From Verrucomicrobiaceae bacterium (GTDB taxonomy: Bacteria > Verrucomicrobiota > Verrucomicrobiia > Verrucomicrobiales > DEV007), in assembly GCA_024229495.1 (NCBI GenBank), contig JAAESJ010000559.1:23492-87491 (forward strand): 64,000 nt of DNA, written 5' to 3'. Below, piece by piece: positions 26,208-35,101 of the stretch (the stretch's first letter is position 1; the number at the start of each line of letters is the position of its first letter). The translations under genes were made by a program, and so were the position numbers. A model generated the notes under the pieces. It was not told where the DNA came from and ran no database searches. It saw only the letters and a list, made by a program, of their open reading frames with translations.

Positions 26208-27191
26208 TTAAATACGATTGCGGCCGCGCTTTTCACGAATGTCCTGTATCTGATCAAGGACAAGGTTTATGCGAAGCACATTCGGGAAGGTGATCACCTC
26301 TCGATCAGCAACTTTCGGAGTTAAAATCAGGTCACCAGAACCAAATCCAAGTGCCATATGCTGCATGAAATTGTCACGCTTCTTCTCCATCACAACCCCT
26401 ATGGAATCGTAGTTCTTTTCCCCCTCACCTATCTCGTTTACCATGGTGATCTGGGTCGGCAGGAAGTGAAAGAAACGGCGTATATCGAAAACAAACACCA
26501 CCATGAGCCAGGGAAGAAAAAGCGCCACCCCCATAACCCGATAAAACCCTTGGTCTACATGGAGGCTAAGCCCGCCAAGATATTCAAATACATGAACCCA
26601 CCAGTTTAAGACACTCAAGGCCAATCCAATGGCCAGCAACGTAACTGCAAAGACCACGGCCCACACGCCTCGAATGTTCACGCTTGTAAAAAACACAACC
26701 ACCGCCAACACCAATAAATGCAACAGAGCCATCTGAGGCGGAGCAAACATGGCAGTGGCATTGTCAATATCTACCTGCGTGGAGATTCCAGGAAACTCGA
26801 TGAGATCACTAATCAGAAATGCCCCAACCCAAATAGGCCAATAGTACAGAATCTGGCTGTGACTGTAAAAAATAACACCATCAGATGATGAACGACGGCG
26901 CACGGAAACATACCACAATGAGCCAAAAATCGTCAACCCGGCGGCAAACGGAGTGATCAAAAAATGGCCAACGAATGCCGATCCTACCGATACAGCAAGA
27001 AACGCGGCGGCAAAAATTCCCAGTAAAAGTGAATTACTTATGCCTCCTTTTTTCCCCTTGGGGGATTGCTCAGTGCTTGCTCCCGGAGCCTCAGGCTGCT
27101 TATCCACAGAATCAGGAATCATGTCATCCTCAATCGCACGAGGGGGATCAGGAACTGGAGATCCCGGGGAAATTGCGTCTTCTTCACTCAT
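26208..27191 (-). CDS. Polytopic membrane protein with PH-like C-terminus
   Basis: 327 residues. The N-terminal 50 residues are Pro/Glu/Asp-rich and disordered. About six membrane helices follow (roughly 53-75, 80-98, 115-133, 150-172, 175-200, 220-242). The C-terminal 75 residues (TQITMVNEIGEGEKNYD ... SGDLILTPKVADREVITFPNV) have the strand pattern of bacterial PH (bPH2) domains that read protein or membrane partners. The family is not named with certainty. Precedes the cytochrome gene by 13 bp on the same strand. Confidence 0.7.
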   Translation of the reverse strand: MSEEDAISPGSPVPDPPRAIEDDMIPDSVDKQPEAPGASTEQSPKGKKGGISNSLLLGIFAAAFLAVSVGSAFVGHFLITPFAAGLTIFGSLWYVSVRRRSSSDGVIFYSHSQILYYWPIWVGAFLISDLIEFPGISTQVDIDNATAMFAPPQMALLHLLVLAVVVFFTSVNIRGVWAVVFAVTLLAIGLALSVLNWWVHVFEYLGGLSLHVDQGFYRVMGVALFLPWLMVVFVFDIRRFFHFLPTQITMVNEIGEGEKNYDSIGVVMEKKRDNFMQHMALGFGSGDLILTPKVADREVITFPNVLRINLVLDQIQDIREKRGRNRI

Positions 27192-27401
27192 AAGGATTAT
27201 TCAATTAAACTATGGCCAACTGTAGTCACTTACACGACTCCAGGTAACAAAATTCCTGCAAAGCTGCCGCCGATCACGAATTTTAATTGAACTAGAATAC
27301 GGCAGGTAACGTTCTATCTGCAAATTATATGCCATTTAGACAACTTTTCCGTTAAAAGTATCTTTCACTGCCCCAAGCCCTACCTAAGCCTAAATCAGCC
27401 A

Positions 27402-27423
27402 CTTTGTGAAAAATTTCACAAAG
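27402..27423. promoter_or_regulatory. Perfect 22-bp palindrome upstream of nuoB, Rex-like or CRP/FNR-like operator
   Basis: Two 10-bp arms (27402-27411 and 27414-27423) are exact inverted copies separated by two A. The core reads TTGTGA-N6-TCACAA with internal AA/TT, which fits the Rex consensus; it also fits TGTGA-N6-TCACA of CRP/FNR-type regulators. It ends 53 bp before the nuoB ATG. Rex controls NADH-oxidising respiratory genes in several bacteria, so that reading suits the context best. Confidence 0.7.
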
Positions 27424-27476
27424 AACTTGCCGCACCCTGCGCCAGACCTAGGTTTGATTTAATCAGGCAAAAGCCC

Positions 27477-28004
27477 ATGGCAACCGAAACTGCTCCCGCT
27501 GCTTACGACTCAAAAATTGAGGGTAATATCATATTCACCCGACTCGATGCGGCAATCAACTGGATGCGCGGCAATTCCCTGTGGCCAATGCCAATGGGAT
27601 TGGCTTGTTGCGCCATTGAATTGATGGCCACTGGTGCATCCCGCTTTGACATTTCTCGCTTCGGAGCCGAGGTCATGCGCTTCTCGCCACGGCAAAGTGA
27701 CGTAATGATCGTGGCGGGAACTGTCACCTACAAAATGGCTCTGGCTGTCAAGCGTATCTATGATCAGATGCCTGAACCCAAATGGGTGATCGCTATGGGC
27801 GCATGTGCATCTTCTGGCGGGATGTACCGAAGCTATGCCGTATTACAAGGCATTGACAACCTGTTGCCTGTAGATGTCTACATCAGTGGATGCCCCCCGC
27901 GGCCAGAGGCACTGCTTGAAGGCCTCATGCGCCTGCAGGCGAAAATCGCGAAAGAGGATTCCCTGCTCGCGCAAAAACGCGAACTCCTAGATGACATAGG
28001 ATAA
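27477..28004 (+). CDS. nuoB: NADH-quinone oxidoreductase subunit B
   Basis: 175 residues. NuoB carries cluster N2, the last iron-sulfur cluster before quinone. The four ligands are visible: adjacent C44-C45 in [11 protein letters not shown]110 in [10 protein letters not shown] and C139 in SGCPPRPEA. The core [21 protein letters not shown] is characteristic. nuoA does not precede it; the upstream 285 bp hold only regulatory sequence. nuoC follows after 24 bp. AGG lies about 10 bases before the ATG. Peripheral arm, cytoplasmic face of the membrane. Confidence 0.96.
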   Translation: MATETAPAAYDSKIEGNIIFTRLDAAINWMRGNSLWPMPMGLACCAIELMATGASRFDISRFGAEVMRFSPRQSDVMIVAGTVTYKMALAVKRIYDQMPEPKWVIAMGACASSGGMYRSYAVLQGIDNLLPVDVYISGCPPRPEALLEGLMRLQAKIAKEDSLLAQKRELLDDIG

Positions 28005-28028
28005 ATTTCCCTCTGCGAGAAAAACACT

Positions 28029-28604
28029 ATGGATGCTACGGAAGCCGCAAGTAAACTCGAACAGGAGCTCGAAGAGGATTTTCATGGTAGCACAGTGTTT
28101 CGGGGAGAAGTATCAGTGGTAATCCCGGATTCACGAATCAAGGACGCCCTTAAATTCTGCAGAGAAGCCCTCTCATTTGATTATCTCGTCGATCTCTCGG
28201 GAATCGACAACATGGATGAAGAGCCACGCTACGGAGTTATCTACGAGCTATATTCCTACCAATACGGATGCCACCTGAGAATTAAAACAGGTGTCGATGA
28301 AGCGGAACGAGAATTACCATCGGTTGTTGATCTCTGGCCCACAGCCAACTGGCATGAGCGTGAAGCCTACGATATGTTCGGCATCACCTTTAAAGGACAT
28401 CCCGACCTGCGACGAATCCTTATGTGGGAAGGTTATCCCTTCTTCCCGTTGCGCAAAGATTTCCCGCTAGCCGGAAAGCAAAGTGATATGCCGGATGTGG
28501 CATTCTCCGAGAGCGCGCCGCTTGAAGGCGGCCCTTTTGTCACCTCACCAACCTCTGCCGGCACTGACAAGCGCGAACCCCGCTCAAGGGAAACACATTC
28601 CTGA
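28029..28604 (+). CDS. nuoC: NADH-quinone oxidoreductase subunit C
   Basis: 191 residues. The NuoC signature WPTANWHEREAYDMFGI (about 107-123) followed by GHPDLRRILM and a PLRKDFPL segment is intact. A polar C-terminal tail of about 35 residues (from DMPDVAF) contains GGPFVTSP. NuoC is a structural subunit of the peripheral arm that binds NuoD. Here nuoD does not follow; the next gene is a convergent purine nucleoside phosphorylase 22 bp away, so nuoBC form a separate two-gene unit. Confidence 0.95.
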   Translation: MDATEAASKLEQELEEDFHGSTVFRGEVSVVIPDSRIKDALKFCREALSFDYLVDLSGIDNMDEEPRYGVIYELYSYQYGCHLRIKTGVDEAERELPSVVDLWPTANWHEREAYDMFGITFKGHPDLRRILMWEGYPFFPLRKDFPLAGKQSDMPDVAFSESAPLEGGPFVTSPTSAGTDKREPRSRETHS

Positions 28605-28625
28605 TGGGACTGAGTTTACAGGGAC

Positions 28626-29420
28626 TCAATTCAAGTTCCTGAGCACAGAAAGCAGTAAGTTGACCATGTTCCCGGCAGCTTGCCGCCCAACTTTGATAAC
28701 TTCGCCGTGATCAAGGTTACTCTGGGCAAGCCCTGCTGCATAATTAGTAAGGCAGGAAAATCCGGCAACCTCCAATCCCAATGCCCGTGCCTGGATTGCC
28801 TCAAGGACAGTCGACATCCCGACAGCATCAGCACCAAGCCCCTTCAACATTCTGACCTCAGCAGGAGTCTCATATTGTGGCCCAAGCATTCCGGCATAAA
28901 CCCCCTCATGCAAAGCTATCCCCTCTAATTTGGCAGCCCGCGAAAACCTTCCGCGGAACTCAGCCGAATAAACCGAGCTCATATCCAGGAAATTCCCCTC
29001 CCCAAGCAACGGAGAGGTTCCCGTCAAGTTCAGCTGATCACTGATCTGCATCCAGTCACCTACCGCAAATTCCTCATTCACCACACCGGCTGCGTTCGTC
29101 AGCAAAAGCAGGTCAATTCCCATTGCCGCAATCAATCTTACAACGGCCGTTACCTCCACTGGGCTATATCCTTCATAGAGGTGCACCCGTCCCTGTGCGG
29201 CGACCAAATGAACTCCTTCGACACTTCCGTAAACCAGTTTGCCAGCATGACCCGAAACGGCAGCGGCAGGTATCGCATCGACCGCCGAATACTCAATCTC
29301 ATCCATAACATCCATCGCTGACACAAACCCTCCCAGCCCTGAACCAAGCACAACTCCGACCTTGGGTTTCCAACTGCTAATGGCGGAAGGCAGATCAACG
29401 GGACTATTATGTTTCATCAT
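28626..29420 (-). CDS. punA: Purine nucleoside phosphorylase (trimeric type)
   Basis: 264 residues. Phosphorolysis of purine nucleosides to base and ribose-1-phosphate. Motifs: VVLGSGLGGF (phosphate loop), SGHAGKLVYG, QGRVHLYEGYSP, LTNAAGVVN, AVGMSTVLEAI and LTNYAAG; the Asn of the last motif is the base-specificity residue of the 6-oxopurine (trimeric) class. The usual GMSTVPE has Leu for Pro. Length fits the family. It overlaps no gene but converges on nuoC. Confidence 0.9.
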   Translation of the reverse strand: MMKHNSPVDLPSAISSWKPKVGVVLGSGLGGFVSAMDVMDEIEYSAVDAIPAAAVSGHAGKLVYGSVEGVHLVAAQGRVHLYEGYSPVEVTAVVRLIAAMGIDLLLLTNAAGVVNEEFAVGDWMQISDQLNLTGTSPLLGEGNFLDMSSVYSAEFRGRFSRAAKLEGIALHEGVYAGMLGPQYETPAEVRMLKGLGADAVGMSTVLEAIQARALGLEVAGFSCLTNYAAGLAQSNLDHGEVIKVGRQAAGNMVNLLLSVLRNLN

Positions 29421-29454
29421 GCTACCTATTATGCTGATTGCCTGCGGGCAGAAA

Positions 29455-30405
29455 TCAACCCGATTCGCACTCCCGGTTCTCTACAACTGATGAAATCTCA
29501 TTATAGAGTTCCTGCAGGTGTCTCACCCCGGCACCTGCGTCAATACCCATCCTGAGGGGTCTCCCCCAGATAGACTCCACTTCCACCTTATTGCCCTTCT
29601 CGTAGTCAAGTAAACTCGAGGGCTTGTATGCCCCCATTCCCCTTGTTACCCCCAGCTGTTCATCCACCATGGAAAAAGGCAATTGATAACCACAGCATCT
29701 TGCTATTTCAATCACCTCTCTCATCAGAGAGCAAGCTCGCTCACGTTGGTAACTGTCTGCAAGGATAGCCCCGGTATCCGTTTTTCCTGAAGCAATTGCC
29801 AACCCATTAAAGGGTATGTTCCATACAAGTTTGCGCCACCGTTCAGTCATCAGGCAATCCACCACCCTGCAGGAAATACCAGCACGCTTAAACCACAATC
29901 CGATATCATGCGTTCTGGGAACTGGATGTCCTGAAAATTCACCCATCGTAACCCTACCCTCGGCAATATGCCTGATGACCCCCGGGGAAACCCGATTCAA
30001 ACAAACAAAACACAGTCCACCCATTACCCTCGTAGGACCAAAAAGTCCGGCAAGAAATTGCTCATTCCCCAACCCGTTCTGCAAAGTCAATAAGGCCGTA
30101 TGCTCCTGAAGCAACGGCGGAATCAAGTATTTGAGGGCTTCGTTATCCGTTGCCTTCAGCGCGATGACCACCAGGTCACAGGGCCCGATGTCTGCAGTGT
30201 CAGCGTATACGCTGATTTTAGGGAGCTTCAGATCCCCTGTTGCTGTGCTCTCGATCCTTAACCCATCCTTACCCACATGATCAAGGTCACTGCGCATCAA
30301 AAAATGCACATCGAGTCCTGAATGCAGAAGCTTTGCCCCATAAAAACATCCAACAGCGCCACTGCCCACGATGGCAATGCGTGGATGGGTTATTGCCCTG
30401 GACAT
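29455..30405 (-). CDS. panE: 2-dehydropantoate 2-reductase (ketopantoate reductase)
   Basis: 316 residues. NADPH-dependent reduction of ketopantoate to pantoate for coenzyme A synthesis. The Rossmann motif is VGSGAVGCFYG (13-23). The catalytic lysine lies in RWRKLVWNIPFNGLA and the C-terminal domain has LLDYEKGNKVEVESIWG with the conserved Glu. Family members include other reductases, but the full set of PanE motifs is present. coaD at 46425 is another CoA gene but is far away. Lies 39 bp after the M16 peptidase gene on the same strand. Confidence 0.88.
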   Translation of the reverse strand: MSRAITHPRIAIVGSGAVGCFYGAKLLHSGLDVHFLMRSDLDHVGKDGLRIESTATGDLKLPKISVYADTADIGPCDLVVIALKATDNEALKYLIPPLLQEHTALLTLQNGLGNEQFLAGLFGPTRVMGGLCFVCLNRVSPGVIRHIAEGRVTMGEFSGHPVPRTHDIGLWFKRAGISCRVVDCLMTERWRKLVWNIPFNGLAIASGKTDTGAILADSYQRERACSLMREVIEIARCCGYQLPFSMVDEQLGVTRGMGAYKPSSLLDYEKGNKVEVESIWGRPLRMGIDAGAGVRHLQELYNEISSVVENRECESG

Positions 30406-30444
30406 ACTTGAAGTGATATTCTCTATAAGGTTAACAAGATCGCC

Positions 30445-33021
30445 TCAAGGCAGCACCTTGACCTGCACCATTGAGGAGGAGCTTAGATATTTCTCAGCCG
30501 CTGCAACGACTTCTCCACGTTTCAAACCACTGACTTCGGCCATAAGCCTATCATTATAATCTACTCCGAGCTCATACAACTGATTCAATGCGCTTGCCTG
30601 AGAGCGGGCTCCATGGGATTGCTTGGCAATAGAATGCTTGCCGGCATATACCCGTTTAGCTCGCTCGAGTTCCTCATCTGAAACCCCATCCGCAACGAAC
30701 TTTCTCAGCTCACTAAGCAATTCCTCCTCGACTCTGTCAGCCGCATCAGGACGAGTGCCCGCGTAGAACATCAGCATTCCTCCGGCTAAGCCTGTTAATT
30801 CCGTGATGCCGGTATAATAAGCCAATCCCAACTCCTCCCTAATCCGCATAAACAACCTGCCATCCATTCCGCCAAAGACCTCCTCAACAATATTCACCGC
30901 CGCCCTGTCCGGACTACGGATATCGATCCCCGGCAATGCAATCACCACAACAGCCTGCTGCTTTTCCCTTCGTTGAGTAAGCAGTTGGACACGTTCCGGC
31001 CACTGAATAGCCTCAAAGGACTCAAAAGCCTGACTCCCCTGCCGCATCCTCCCAAAATACTCCTCGGCAAGATCCTTGGCATGACTCGCCTCTATATTCC
31101 CACAGACTGAAACGACTCCATTTTCCCCAACCGCATAACGGGCATGAAAAGCCTTCAGCAAATCCGTGCCAATCTCCGCAACAACCTCAGGCTCTCCATG
31201 CCTCATCCGAGAATACGGGTGAGTAGCAAACATCGCTTTCCGTGCAGCTATCAAAGCCGCCCCCATTGGTCGATCGATCTCCTCCTCAATCGCTGCCATC
31301 TGAGTCTGTTGTTCACGATCGATTGCCTCAGCAGGGAAAGCCGGTTCACAAATCACATCAGCAACAACATCAAATGCCCTTTGAGCATCTGGCGCCATCA
31401 CCCCCGCATTAACATAAAAACAGTTATTCCCTGATCCTGCTCCCGCACTACCACCTAGGGACTCCAGTATATTATCCAGTTCGTTGGCACTGCGACTGGC
31501 ACTGCCCTTGAAAAGGCTGGCGGAAAGCAATGAAGTTATTCCTGTGTTTTCCGCACTCTCGGCAAGTAACCCTGCTCGGAACGCAGAGCAGAGCGACACC
31601 AGTGGCAATCGCCGATCCTCCTCCACAGATAATCGCAGGCCATTATCAAGTTCAAAGCATTGTACCTGATTCTTCACGATAAGGTTATTCACATGAACAA
31701 CGGGACTCTCACGCTGAGCACCTACCTCGATGGTGTTGAGAGCAGAATCGACCAGGTAACGCTCAGCAACACCCTTGACATCATCAGGGGCTACTGAGGA
31801 AATCCTCCGCATATATTCTGAAGTGAATCCAAGGTTCTGTGAAAGGATCCAATTGCTGCCGAGATCAGCCGCTTGTCCATGCATGGTGACCAGTGACTCA
31901 AGTTGCGATGCTAAAGCCATGCGACCAGCCTTCGCAACTTCATCGCCACTTACTCCATTCACGGTTAATTCATCCACCTGCTCGGAAATAACCCGCTCCA
32001 CTTCCTCCCTGTGATCGGAATCAAGATCCGCGGCAATCGCAAAAATCCCGTTATCGGACGGGGTAAATGAGCAAGCGTTAACCCGATGCACCAGACCATA
32101 TCGTTCCCTCACCTGAACGTGGAGCCTTGAACTTCGCCCACCTCCCAGGATCGCAGCAAGCACATCAAGTGCCGGCATATCCTCGTGTGTGACACCGGGT
32201 ATTCGCCAAGCCATCAGAAATCTCGTAACCGGGGTCGAGAATTCCCTGAAAACATCACGCCGTCCCAATTGTCTAGGCTCCTGCGGCACATGGATAGCAG
32301 GTAGTGGCTTCCGTGGCATATCCTTGAAGAATAAAGCCACCTGCTCCTTCACCTCGTCAGGTTCAACATCACCGACGATGACAAAGAAAAGATTCCCCGG
32401 AACATAACGAGAGCGGTAATAATCCACGACATCATCCCGGCTGAGTTGATTAAATATATCCAGATTTCCGATAACCGGAATTCCGTAGGGATGTACCTTG
32501 AAAGCACTGGCGAACATCTCCCTGCTCGCCACCCTGTCAGGATCATCGTCAATCATCGCGAACTCACGGCGGATGACCTCCTGCTCCCTGGTGAATTCCT
32601 CTTCTGGTACCGTGGCCCGTGCAACCACATCCATGAGCACATCCAGGCACCCCCTCCAACTCTCGCTGGGGCAATCCGCATAGTAAACGGTTCGATCAAA
32701 TGATGTATAGGCATTCATCTGCCCACCCAGTGCACTCACTTCACGGGCAACCTCCTCGGAGGAGAGCGATTGAGTACCTTTAAACAACATATGCTCAAGG
32801 ATATGCGAAAGCCCTGCCCCCATCCATTCTCCCTCATAGATGCTTCCGGTCCGACACCATGCCTGCAGGCTTGCCACCGGCGCAGAAATGTCTTTCCTGA
32901 CAATCAGCGTCAACCCGTTATCAAACACGGTCTTCTCGACCGGTAATTCCGGGAATTCCGGCACTCCGGCTGCTGGAGAACCATTGCCTGACATATTCAC
33001 ATCACCTTCAGCTGCCATCAC
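30445..33021 (-). CDS. M16-family zinc metallopeptidase, two-domain, no signal peptide
   Basis: 858 residues. The zinc-binding inverted motif HILEH is at 73-77 and the third ligand lies in EQEVIRREF about 70 residues later. The second half (from about 430) repeats the M16 fold but lacks the HxxEH motif, as is normal for the inactive partner domain. No signal peptide, so the enzyme is probably cytoplasmic, unlike the secreted M16 protein at 42339-45194. The start overlaps the stop of the upstream gene (ATGA), so translation is coupled to the Minf_1886-type protein. Confidence 0.9.
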   Translation of the reverse strand: MMAAEGDVNMSGNGSPAAGVPEFPELPVEKTVFDNGLTLIVRKDISAPVASLQAWCRTGSIYEGEWMGAGLSHILEHMLFKGTQSLSSEEVAREVSALGGQMNAYTSFDRTVYYADCPSESWRGCLDVLMDVVARATVPEEEFTREQEVIRREFAMIDDDPDRVASREMFASAFKVHPYGIPVIGNLDIFNQLSRDDVVDYYRSRYVPGNLFFVIVGDVEPDEVKEQVALFFKDMPRKPLPAIHVPQEPRQLGRRDVFREFSTPVTRFLMAWRIPGVTHEDMPALDVLAAILGGGRSSRLHVQVRERYGLVHRVNACSFTPSDNGIFAIAADLDSDHREEVERVISEQVDELTVNGVSGDEVAKAGRMALASQLESLVTMHGQAADLGSNWILSQNLGFTSEYMRRISSVAPDDVKGVAERYLVDSALNTIEVGAQRESPVVHVNNLIVKNQVQCFELDNGLRLSVEEDRRLPLVSLCSAFRAGLLAESAENTGITSLLSASLFKGSASRSANELDNILESLGGSAGAGSGNNCFYVNAGVMAPDAQRAFDVVADVICEPAFPAEAIDREQQTQMAAIEEEIDRPMGAALIAARKAMFATHPYSRMRHGEPEVVAEIGTDLLKAFHARYAVGENGVVSVCGNIEASHAKDLAEEYFGRMRQGSQAFESFEAIQWPERVQLLTQRREKQQAVVVIALPGIDIRSPDRAAVNIVEEVFGGMDGRLFMRIREELGLAYYTGITELTGLAGGMLMFYAGTRPDAADRVEEELLSELRKFVADGVSDEELERAKRVYAGKHSIAKQSHGARSQASALNQLYELGVDYNDRLMAEVSGLKRGEVVAAAEKYLSSSSMVQVKVLP

Positions 33022-33443
33022 TGATGACGTGAACCTGGACGTTTTTCCTTCTCTCGCTTACTCACCGGCAGAAACGGTGTCACAAAAGCCTCCTTGAAAT
33101 CGTAACCTCCGGAAAAATCCTCCCGGCAATCCTGTTCACTTTTCCCGAACGCACCAACATCAATTAGATTAAAAACCATCTCTCCAATGTCCTCACATGA
33201 ATTAATCCCCCACTCTTCGAATACAGATATAGCCATTGGCCCGAATTTCTTTTTCGCCCGCGCACGAAACACCTCCAGCAATTCCTCTCCTCCAACATGC
33301 CGATCTTCACCACCGGTTTCCTTGTAATGTTTATCTACAGCCTGAGTCAATACTTCCTGAAGGAAATAATAAGCATCACCGGCATAACGAGAATCGCTGG
33401 AAATTAACGATTCGACTGCATCCTTAAAATCAATCTTCTGCAT
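33018..33443 (-). CDS. Minf_1886 / TIGR04138-type conserved protein
   Basis: 141 residues. Starts with KIDFKDAVESLISSDSRYAGDAYYFLQEVL and has RHVGGEELLEVFR and FGPMAISVFEEWGI, the pattern of a family described from Planctomycetes and Verrucomicrobia (Minf_1886, TIGR04138). No catalytic residues are known. The C-terminal tail is basic. Its coding start overlaps the preceding 50-residue gene by 14 bp and its stop overlaps the M16 gene by 4 bp. It is one of the better lineage markers in this window. Confidence 0.8.
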   Translation of the reverse strand: MQKIDFKDAVESLISSDSRYAGDAYYFLQEVLTQAVDKHYKETGGEDRHVGGEELLEVFRARAKKKFGPMAISVFEEWGINSCEDIGEMVFNLIDVGAFGKSEQDCREDFSGGYDFKEAFVTPFLPVSKREKEKRPGSRHQ

Positions 33444-33582
33444 GATTCACCTGCTCCGTTTGGGCACTGAGATTACCTGAAGCGCCGGCACGTGCTTTCC
33501 ACAAACGATGCCCGGCACCCAGCAAGAAGGTCATAACCAACGCGACTAGAATCACTCTCTCTCTAACGGTAAAATTCTGCAT
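33430..33582 (-). CDS. 50-residue single-helix membrane protein
   Basis: A short gene starting at the ATG at 33582 and stopping at 33430, between the pseudo-peptidase gene and the Minf_1886-type gene. The product has a charged start (MQNFTVRER), one membrane helix (about 9-26: VILVALVMTFLLGAGHRLW) and a basic then polar tail, giving an N-in or N-out single-pass protein. An AAGAAG sequence lies 7-12 bases before the ATG. Spacing is tight (10 bp after the upstream stop, 14-bp overlap with the next gene), which supports it as real. Function unknown. Confidence 0.62.
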   Translation of the reverse strand: MQNFTVRERVILVALVMTFLLGAGHRLWKARAGASGNLSAQTEQVNHAED

Positions 33583-33592
33583 CTAATTCTTC

Positions 33593-35047
33593 TTAATCCC
33601 GATAAAACTCTTTGTCGAGTTCGTCCAAATACTTCGACAAACTGTCTCTGCGGGGCGGCAGGGGGCGATGCAAGTCCTCAAACGCCCTCTTGTATACCGT
33701 AAATGCCCCACTGCGATTTTTAACCTGCGTAGCCTCATACCAATTAATATAATCAGTCGCTTCACCAGCCAACCCGGCCAACGCAACACGCGCCGCAGCA
33801 AGCTCAGAGAGCTTTTCATCAATCCCCGAATGCTTTCCCCGGGCAAGCTGTGTCAGGACAGCCTGATAATCCCTAATCATCGGGCGGTGCAGAGGGAATG
33901 CACGGTAAGAAAGATGCAGAAGCTTCACCTCAATATCATCAAGAAGTTCTGTGCTCCCAGAAAGATCCATGAACCGGCGATACTCTGAGATATCCACTTC
34001 CACGAAATTCCCACTTTCCGGTGCCACCTCTTCTGCCTTATCCTCGGCCTTCTTCACCGGCCTTAAGAAACCCAAGATCCTTCTAGCCCCCTTCCTCATA
34101 CTCGGCGCTGACCGTGAATTTTCCGTCCTCGGGATATAGCGAACCTTAAGCGATTCCTTCAGCGCACGCTCGGTCTCAAGCGGATCAAGAATGTCCTTCA
34201 CTGTTGGTTGTGCCATCGACGCAAGTTCAAGTGACCACCATTGCTCCAGGCTATGTCCGGATTTCTCGATTTCAGGAAAATGTTTCTCCAGCAAAGCCTT
34301 TGGAGATCCCCTGAATACCGCAAGGTCTGAGATCATCCTTCCCACCTTCATTGATCCTGAATCCTGACCAAGAAGAGCAAGAATTAAGCAACAGCAGGAT
34401 GCCCTGTAAATCTCACCTGATATGGAATTGCCACCGCCCTTCTCTGCAAATATCACATCCGTTAAAGGAACTGCCTGCTCTGACTTTACCAGTGAAGAAA
34501 ACAATCTGCTCGGACGCCCCTGCCGCCGATGGTCAATGGCCTCTACCACACCAACACACAACCACTCAGGAAGAACACTCCTGCTACCCTTAAAATCAGC
34601 CTTGGGATGAGGGCGCAGAATCTGCTCAGCGAGAATCAAACGAACGATTTCCCCTCTGAGAAGTTCTGCAGTGAACTCTTCGTTGATCTCTATGTCAGCC
34701 TGTATCCTGAACCCGCCTCCGGCCAACCTGAAGATCTTAGGACGAACTGTTTGATCGCTGGCAATATCACTGGTATGCCCTCTCAGTTGAAGGACAATCG
34801 GCGATCGCCAGCGGTCTTTCTGGCCGAGGACTTCCAGAAGTTCATCCTTCACCTCCTCGCAAAACACACAAAAAGCTCCACGGGTATGCCCATCCTTGCC
34901 ATGTATGATGAATTGTTTCGATCGACTACGACTACTTCCCCCTTCATTTGCAACATCAGAACCGGGAACCGCATGCAAATCATATCGAAATCCAAATGAA
35001 TCCAGCAGCATTGCAACCGCAATGATTCCGATCATACGTTTGGACAT
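33593..35047 (-). CDS. Secreted pseudo-peptidase-like protein of unknown function
   Basis: 484 residues from the ATG at 35047. Hydrophobic leader (about 5-25). The middle region resembles peptidase-MA-like proteins: a helix RGEIVRLILAEQIL where HExxH would lie, followed by VLPEWLCVGVVEAID, the usual P-x-W-hydrophobic-x-E/V-G segment. The expected His residues are replaced (AEQIL), so zinc catalysis is unlikely. A C-terminal helical region follows. It lies between the anchored protein upstream and the 50-residue gene downstream. Role unknown. Confidence 0.7.
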   Translation of the reverse strand: MSKRMIGIIAVAMLLDSFGFRYDLHAVPGSDVANEGGSSRSRSKQFIIHGKDGHTRGAFCVFCEEVKDELLEVLGQKDRWRSPIVLQLRGHTSDIASDQTVRPKIFRLAGGGFRIQADIEINEEFTAELLRGEIVRLILAEQILRPHPKADFKGSRSVLPEWLCVGVVEAIDHRRQGRPSRLFSSLVKSEQAVPLTDVIFAEKGGGNSISGEIYRASCCCLILALLGQDSGSMKVGRMISDLAVFRGSPKALLEKHFPEIEKSGHSLEQWWSLELASMAQPTVKDILDPLETERALKESLKVRYIPRTENSRSAPSMRKGARRILGFLRPVKKAEDKAEEVAPESGNFVEVDISEYRRFMDLSGSTELLDDIEVKLLHLSYRAFPLHRPMIRDYQAVLTQLARGKHSGIDEKLSELAAARVALAGLAGEATDYINWYEATQVKNRSGAFTVYKRAFEDLHRPLPPRRDSLSKYLDELDKEFYRD

Positions 35048-35101
35048 GATGATACGCTTGAGGTGAATTAAAAAGGGCCGGGATGCCAACGGGTGCTGAC
35101 G

